From Candidatus Solincola jinzensis (GTDB lineage: Bacteria > Actinomycetota > Geothermincolia > Geothermincolales > RBG-13-55-18), in the NCBI GenBank assembly GCA_015711875.1, contig JACVJG010000076.1:1-9399 (forward strand): a stretch of 9,399 nucleotides of DNA, given 5' to 3'. The notes under the pieces are model-generated. The model did no database searches. It saw only the letters and a program-made list of their open reading frames with translations, and was not told where the DNA came from. Below are positions 6,658 to 9,399 of the stretch, piece by piece. A program made the position numbers and the translations under genes. How positions within the stretch are numbered: position 1 is the stretch's first letter; every line of letters starts with the position of its first letter.

Positions 6658-7611
6658 TTACCCGCGGTCTTCTTTCGGACGCAGGGATTGCACGAAGTCG
6701 CGGTAGACACACTCGAGGTTTCCGCAGGTGAAGCACTCCGTGCTCAGGTAACGGTCGCCGCGGTCGGGGAGGATGACCACGATGCGCCCTGAGTCCATCT
6801 CCTCCGCCACCTGCAGGGCGGCGTGCACCGCGGCGCCCGAGGAGATGCCCACGAAAAGGCCCTCGATGTTTGCGAGCACACGCACGGTATTGAAGGCACA
6901 GCCGTCCTCGACGTTGACCTTCTCGTCCATGATGGAGGGATCGAGGATAGGGGGCATGAACTCCTGCAGGTTGCGCAGCCCCTGGATAAGGGAGTTGGGG
7001 TAGGGTTCCACCCCCACGATGCGCAGGTCAGGGTAAGCCTCCCGCAAGCGCTTGCCCACCCCCATGATGGTACCACCGGTTCCCAGGCCGGCCACCAGCA
7101 CGTCAATGCCCTCCACCTGCTGGAGGATCTCCACCCCCGTGCCCTCGTAATGGGCCCTCACGTTATCGGGGTTGGCGTACTGGTTGGGGTGGTAATAGGA
7201 GGGGTCCTTCTCCAGCTCCATCGCCTTGGCGATGGCGCCGTTCATCCCCTCCGCCGCGGGGGTGAGGACCACCTCCGCACCGAAGGCCTGCATGACGCGC
7301 CGCCGCTCCACGCTCATGGACTCGGGCATGATGATCTTCAGGCGGTAACCCTTATGCGCCGCCACCATGGCCAGGCCGATGCCGGTGTTGCCGGAGCTCG
7401 CCTCCACGATCACCTTGTCGGGGGTCAGCTCGCCACGCTCCTCCGCCCCCTCGATCATGTACTTGGCTATGCGGTCCTTCACCGAAGAGCAGGGGTTGTA
7501 GCCCTCCATCTTGGCGAAGATCTCCACCCGCGGGTTGCGGGGGACCACCTTGGTCAGGCGCACCACGGGAGTGCGGCCGATCATCTCCAGGGGGTTGTCG
7601 GCACAGATCAT
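6658..7611 (-). CDS. cysK: Cysteine synthase (O-acetylserine sulfhydrylase family)
   Basis: This 317-residue fold-type II PLP enzyme should make L-cysteine from O-acetylserine (or O-phosphoserine) and sulfide in the cytoplasm. Visible motifs are I-G-R-T-P-V-V-R-L (11-19), the PLP lysine K45 in S-S-V-K-D-R (42-47), the substrate loop S-S-G-N-T-G (72-77), the phosphate-binding G-T-G-G-T (177-181), the I-S-S-G-A segment (256-260) expected to contact the pyridine nitrogen, and P-D-R-G-D-R-Y-L-S-T (282-291). The core matches the family in length. After it comes a tail with C293-x2-C296-x4-C301, which is not part of the usual CysK end. The ATG at 7611 is preceded by AAGGAAG about 10 nt upstream. 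CysM or an O-phosphoserine-specific enzyme cannot be excluded. Tandem with pilB but 199 bp apart and probably transcribed separately. Confidence 0.88.
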   Translation of the reverse strand: MICADNPLEMIGRTPVVRLTKVVPRNPRVEIFAKMEGYNPCSSVKDRIAKYMIEGAEERGELTPDKVIVEASSGNTGIGLAMVAAHKGYRLKIIMPESMSVERRRVMQAFGAEVVLTPAAEGMNGAIAKAMELEKDPSYYHPNQYANPDNVRAHYEGTGVEILQQVEGIDVLVAGLGTGGTIMGVGKRLREAYPDLRIVGVEPYPNSLIQGLRNLQEFMPPILDPSIMDEKVNVEDGCAFNTVRVLANIEGLFVGISSGAAVHAALQVAEEMDSGRIVVILPDRGDRYLSTECFTCGNLECVYRDFVQSLRPKEDRG

Positions 7612-7979
7612 GGTACCTTAGCTTCCTTTCCGTCATCGCCCTGCCGGGCCGGCCCTGACGGCTGCTTTGCCGTGACGTTGGCCGGATACCCGCATTATAT
7701 CCCATGCGCTCCCCGAGGTCAGTCGCTGTGGGGTGCCTTGGATCGCCGTGAGGTGCTCACCGGGGTGGCGCATCGAAAAACGAACGCCTGGCATGCCGCC
7801 GAGCGGCCAGAGAACTCGATGCGATCCCGCCGGAGCGACTTCTGGGAAAAACACCTTTCCATCCTCCTGGGAACGAGGGGGCGCGACGCGGTCCCTAAAG
7901 GGAGGCGCGGTCGGGACGCGTTCCTGATATCCTATTGCCGTTCCCATCCAGGCTTTACCGGTCGTGTCAAGGAGGAGGC
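7612..7979. other. Divergent intergenic region between cysteine synthase and phosphoesterase
   Basis: This 368-bp gap holds the minus-strand promoter at 7694-7722, a GC-rich leader with an ACGGC/GCCGT hairpin (7658-7662, 7669-7673) and the palindrome GGGCCGGCCC (7646-7655), and a self-complementary block at 7870-7924 nearer the phosphoesterase. No convincing plus-strand promoter was found. Open frames across it on both strands show no recognisable protein and are treated as non-coding. Confidence 0.6.
7694..7722 (-). promoter_or_regulatory. Promoter of the cysteine synthase gene
   Basis: On the minus strand a perfect TATAAT (7694-7699) is preceded after 17 nt by CTGACC (7717-7722), a 4/6 match to TTGACA. 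The start point would be near 7687, giving a leader of about 75 nt before the ATG at 7611. Confidence 0.7.
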
Positions 7980-9041
7980 ATGTGGAGGGCGATCACGGGC
8001 AGGGTAGTGGTGATAAGCGATACCCATTTCGGCGACGCCGGAGCCTTGTTTACGCGGGGGGATCTCGTAAGGGGTTTCCTGTCGGAGCTGGATGAGCTGG
8101 GGGATGTCGATCTCCTGATCCTGCTCGGGGATATATGGGACCTGTGGCGGACCCGGCTTTCATCCGCGGCCGCGTCAGGGGCGGTGTTCTTCCGCGAGCT
8201 GGCGGCTTGGGGGGGCACGCGTGAGCTGGTGTTGGTCTGCGGCAACCACGATCACCACGTGTGGTCCTTCCACGAGGAGTCTTGGGAGCGCCGAGGGGCG
8301 GGTTGGGAGGAGGCCGGAGAGCTGTCGCTGGTGATCGGGCCGCGGCGGGAGGGCGAGGAGCCGGTATGCGCGGTGGAGGGAGTTCCCTTATGGATGCGTT
8401 ACCCCTTCCTGGCTCTGGAAGCGAACGGCAAGTCGGTGTTGCTCATGCACGGCCATCATCTGGATTTCTTCAGCCGTTCCTTCTGGTGGGCCAAGACGGC
8501 TTGGCTGGCCAGACTCATCCTCAAGGGCTCGCGCGGCATCGCCCTTTCCGATATCGACCGGTTGAACAAGCCGTTCTTCGAGTTGTTGACCTGCACCTCC
8601 CGCGTACCCGAGATAAGCTCATGGGAATACCGTTTCTACGGCGCGCTGCGTTTTTTCGCCCGCCTGCTGCGCTTTCAATCCGGTAGCGGGTCCAGCCCCC
8701 GCCGTTTCACCACCCTGGAGGAGAACGCCGCCGAGATAAAAGAGTTGTTGCTCGACCTGCTGCCGGGTTACATACCGGATCTCTTCGTGTTCGGCCATAC
8801 TCACAACGCGGGATTGGGGGAGGTGGAGGCGGGGCAAAGGAGAGTGCTGGTTGCGAACAGCGGCTGTTGGCTGGACGATTCCGAAGGGGGCACCGGCATG
8901 ACCTACCTGGTCCTCGACGAAGGCGTCCGCCTGCGCCGCCTCGGCGATTGGGAGGTGCGCATGGAAAATATGAGAACTGCCAATGCCGGCGCCAGTGCCA
9001 GATCGCTTGTGGGTGATAGTGAATCGGCGCGGGAAACATGA
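7980..9041 (+). CDS. Calcineurin-like metallophosphoesterase
   Basis: The start is set at ATG 7980 because AAGGAGG (7969-7975) sits just upstream and the first catalytic motif follows immediately; an in-frame start at 7935 would add 15 residues with no good ribosome site. The 353-residue product shows all metal-site motifs of the family: D14-x-H16, G50-D51, G88-N89-H90-D91, H157-G158-H159 and G272-H273-T274-H275, so a dinuclear metal centre should hydrolyse a phosphoester. The general order resembles UDP-diacylglucosamine hydrolase-like enzymes (LpxH is about 240 residues), but this protein is longer, with an extra helical segment (about 165-260) between the fourth and fifth motifs containing Trp and Arg that could contact membranes or lipid. 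The C-terminal 20 residues are Ser/Ala-rich and probably disordered. Substrate unknown; no signal peptide. Confidence 0.88.
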   Translation: MWRAITGRVVVISDTHFGDAGALFTRGDLVRGFLSELDELGDVDLLILLGDIWDLWRTRLSSAAASGAVFFRELAAWGGTRELVLVCGNHDHHVWSFHEESWERRGAGWEEAGELSLVIGPRREGEEPVCAVEGVPLWMRYPFLALEANGKSVLLMHGHHLDFFSRSFWWAKTAWLARLILKGSRGIALSDIDRLNKPFFELLTCTSRVPEISSWEYRFYGALRFFARLLRFQSGSGSSPRRFTTLEENAAEIKELLLDLLPGYIPDLFVFGHTHNAGLGEVEAGQRRVLVANSGCWLDDSEGGTGMTYLVLDEGVRLRRLGDWEVRMENMRTANAGASARSLVGDSESARET

Positions 9042-9295
9042 GAGCGGCGGCACGAGGACGGGAATTGGCGGTTCGAAGGGCGGCAGGGCTTTAATCGATC
9101 GGGGAATATGCCTGCTGATTGGGCGACATGGTCGATGATGCCGGGGGTTATCGGCACTGCTATGCTGCCGTCAACGGCATTCATCCACGTTGGTTCCCGT
9201 CTCTGGCTGCCGTGGCTTCCATGAAGGCCTGTTATCAGGCGAAAGATCGGTGCTTATGGCTGCCTCCGGAAGGCGCGGATTTTCGCGAGGTTTTT
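9042..9295. other. Intergenic region between convergent genes
   Basis: Apart from the tentative terminator at its right end and a small GCCTG/CAGGC hairpin (9227-9231 with 9236-9240, no T run), I see nothing in it. A 38-codon frame at 9108-9224 is not supported. Confidence 0.5.
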
Positions 9296-9296
9296 T
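9274..9296 (+). terminator. Possible terminator for plus-strand transcription
   Basis: CGCG (9274-9277), a GATTTT loop and CGCG (9284-9287) form a short hairpin, with an alternative CCTC/GAGG pairing (9263-9266 with 9287-9290). A run of six T follows at 9291-9296. It lies about 230 bp after the phosphoesterase stop and abuts the stop codon of the opposing gene. The stem is short, so this is tentative. Confidence 0.4.
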
Positions 9297-9399
9297 CAAA
9301 CGCGGAAGCGGTGCGAGGCCTCCTTCATGATGCGCAGGTTCTGGAATGGGGTGTCCAGGCCCAGCCCGCACGGAGGGGTCATCATGGCCGCTCCCCTGC
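9296..9399 (-). CDS. 3' end of a probable MetE/UROD-like methyltransferase gene
   Basis: Reading the minus strand from the window edge, 33 codons run in frame to TGA (9296-9298). The peptide contains T-P-P-C-G-L-G-L followed by a helical N-L-R-I-M-K-E-A segment and a basic end. A Cys-Gly-Leu just before a final helix is what the C-terminus of cobalamin-independent methionine synthase-like proteins shows, where this Cys is a zinc ligand (P-D-C-G-L in MetE). The rest lies beyond the window, so identity is tentative. An AGGGGAG sits 5 nt before an in-frame ATG pair, so a very short separate ORF is the less likely alternative. Confidence 0.5.
   Translation of the reverse strand, partial: RGAAMMTPPCGLGLDTPFQNLRIMKEASHRFRV

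Noticed and set aside
7935..7979. Upstream start for the phosphoesterase at 7935
   Set aside because: No ribosome site there, whereas AAGGAGG directly precedes the ATG at 7980 and the first catalytic motif begins 14 residues later.
6823..8007. A 394-codon plus-strand frame opposite cysteine synthase
   Set aside because: It is a His/Asp/Val-rich shadow of the cysteine synthase frame, which has all the PLP-family motifs and a promoter.
9039..9095. An 18-codon ATG frame overlapping the phosphoesterase stop (ATGA)
   Set aside because: Too short, Arg/Ala-only composition and no ribosome site.
9108..9224. A 38-codon ATG frame with a hydrophobic product after the phosphoesterase
   Set aside because: Only GGGGA 3 nt upstream, no conserved feature, unusual Trp/Pro content; probably chance.

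Overview
The window looks like ordinary chromosome from a GC-rich bacterium. It has strong Shine-Dalgarno sites, one TTG start, -10/-35 promoters and a PilB-type pilus ATPase. A Cys-rich zinc finger joined to membrane helices, next to a STAS protein, would fit a Gram-positive-type lineage such as a deep-branching actinobacterium. That placement is an inference and no marker here fixes it. I saw no CRISPR array, tRNA, rRNA, insertion sequence or prophage gene.

Layout from left to right. Bases 1-1729 (+) hold the 3' part of a gene for a protein built from about twenty 23-residue Asn/Leu/Ala-rich units and a short unique C-terminus, closed by a strong hairpin terminator. Bases 1964-2806 (+) encode a helical lipoprotein in a visibly more AT-rich stretch (about 1800-3075). 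Bases 3095-4754 (+) are a two-gene overlapping operon: a Cys/His zinc-finger protein with four C-terminal membrane helices, then a single-domain STAS protein. Convergent to it on the minus strand is pilB (4782-6458), preceded by cysteine synthase (6658-7611), which has a near-consensus promoter. Divergent from cysteine synthase is a calcineurin-like phosphoesterase (7980-9041, +). At the right edge the last 33 codons of a minus-strand gene end at 9296; they resemble the C-terminus of MetE-like methyltransferases.

Functionally the region is a mosaic and not one obvious pathway. The clearest biology is type IV pilus assembly energy (PilB, with a divergent MshEN-type N-terminal domain), cysteine biosynthesis, and possible membrane or partner-switch regulation (zinc finger plus STAS). 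The items most worth pursuing are the 23-residue repeat protein, the zinc-finger/STAS pair, the cysteine cluster at the end of the cysteine synthase, and a possible promoter plus small ORF just after the lipoprotein gene. I found no convincing complete novel system.
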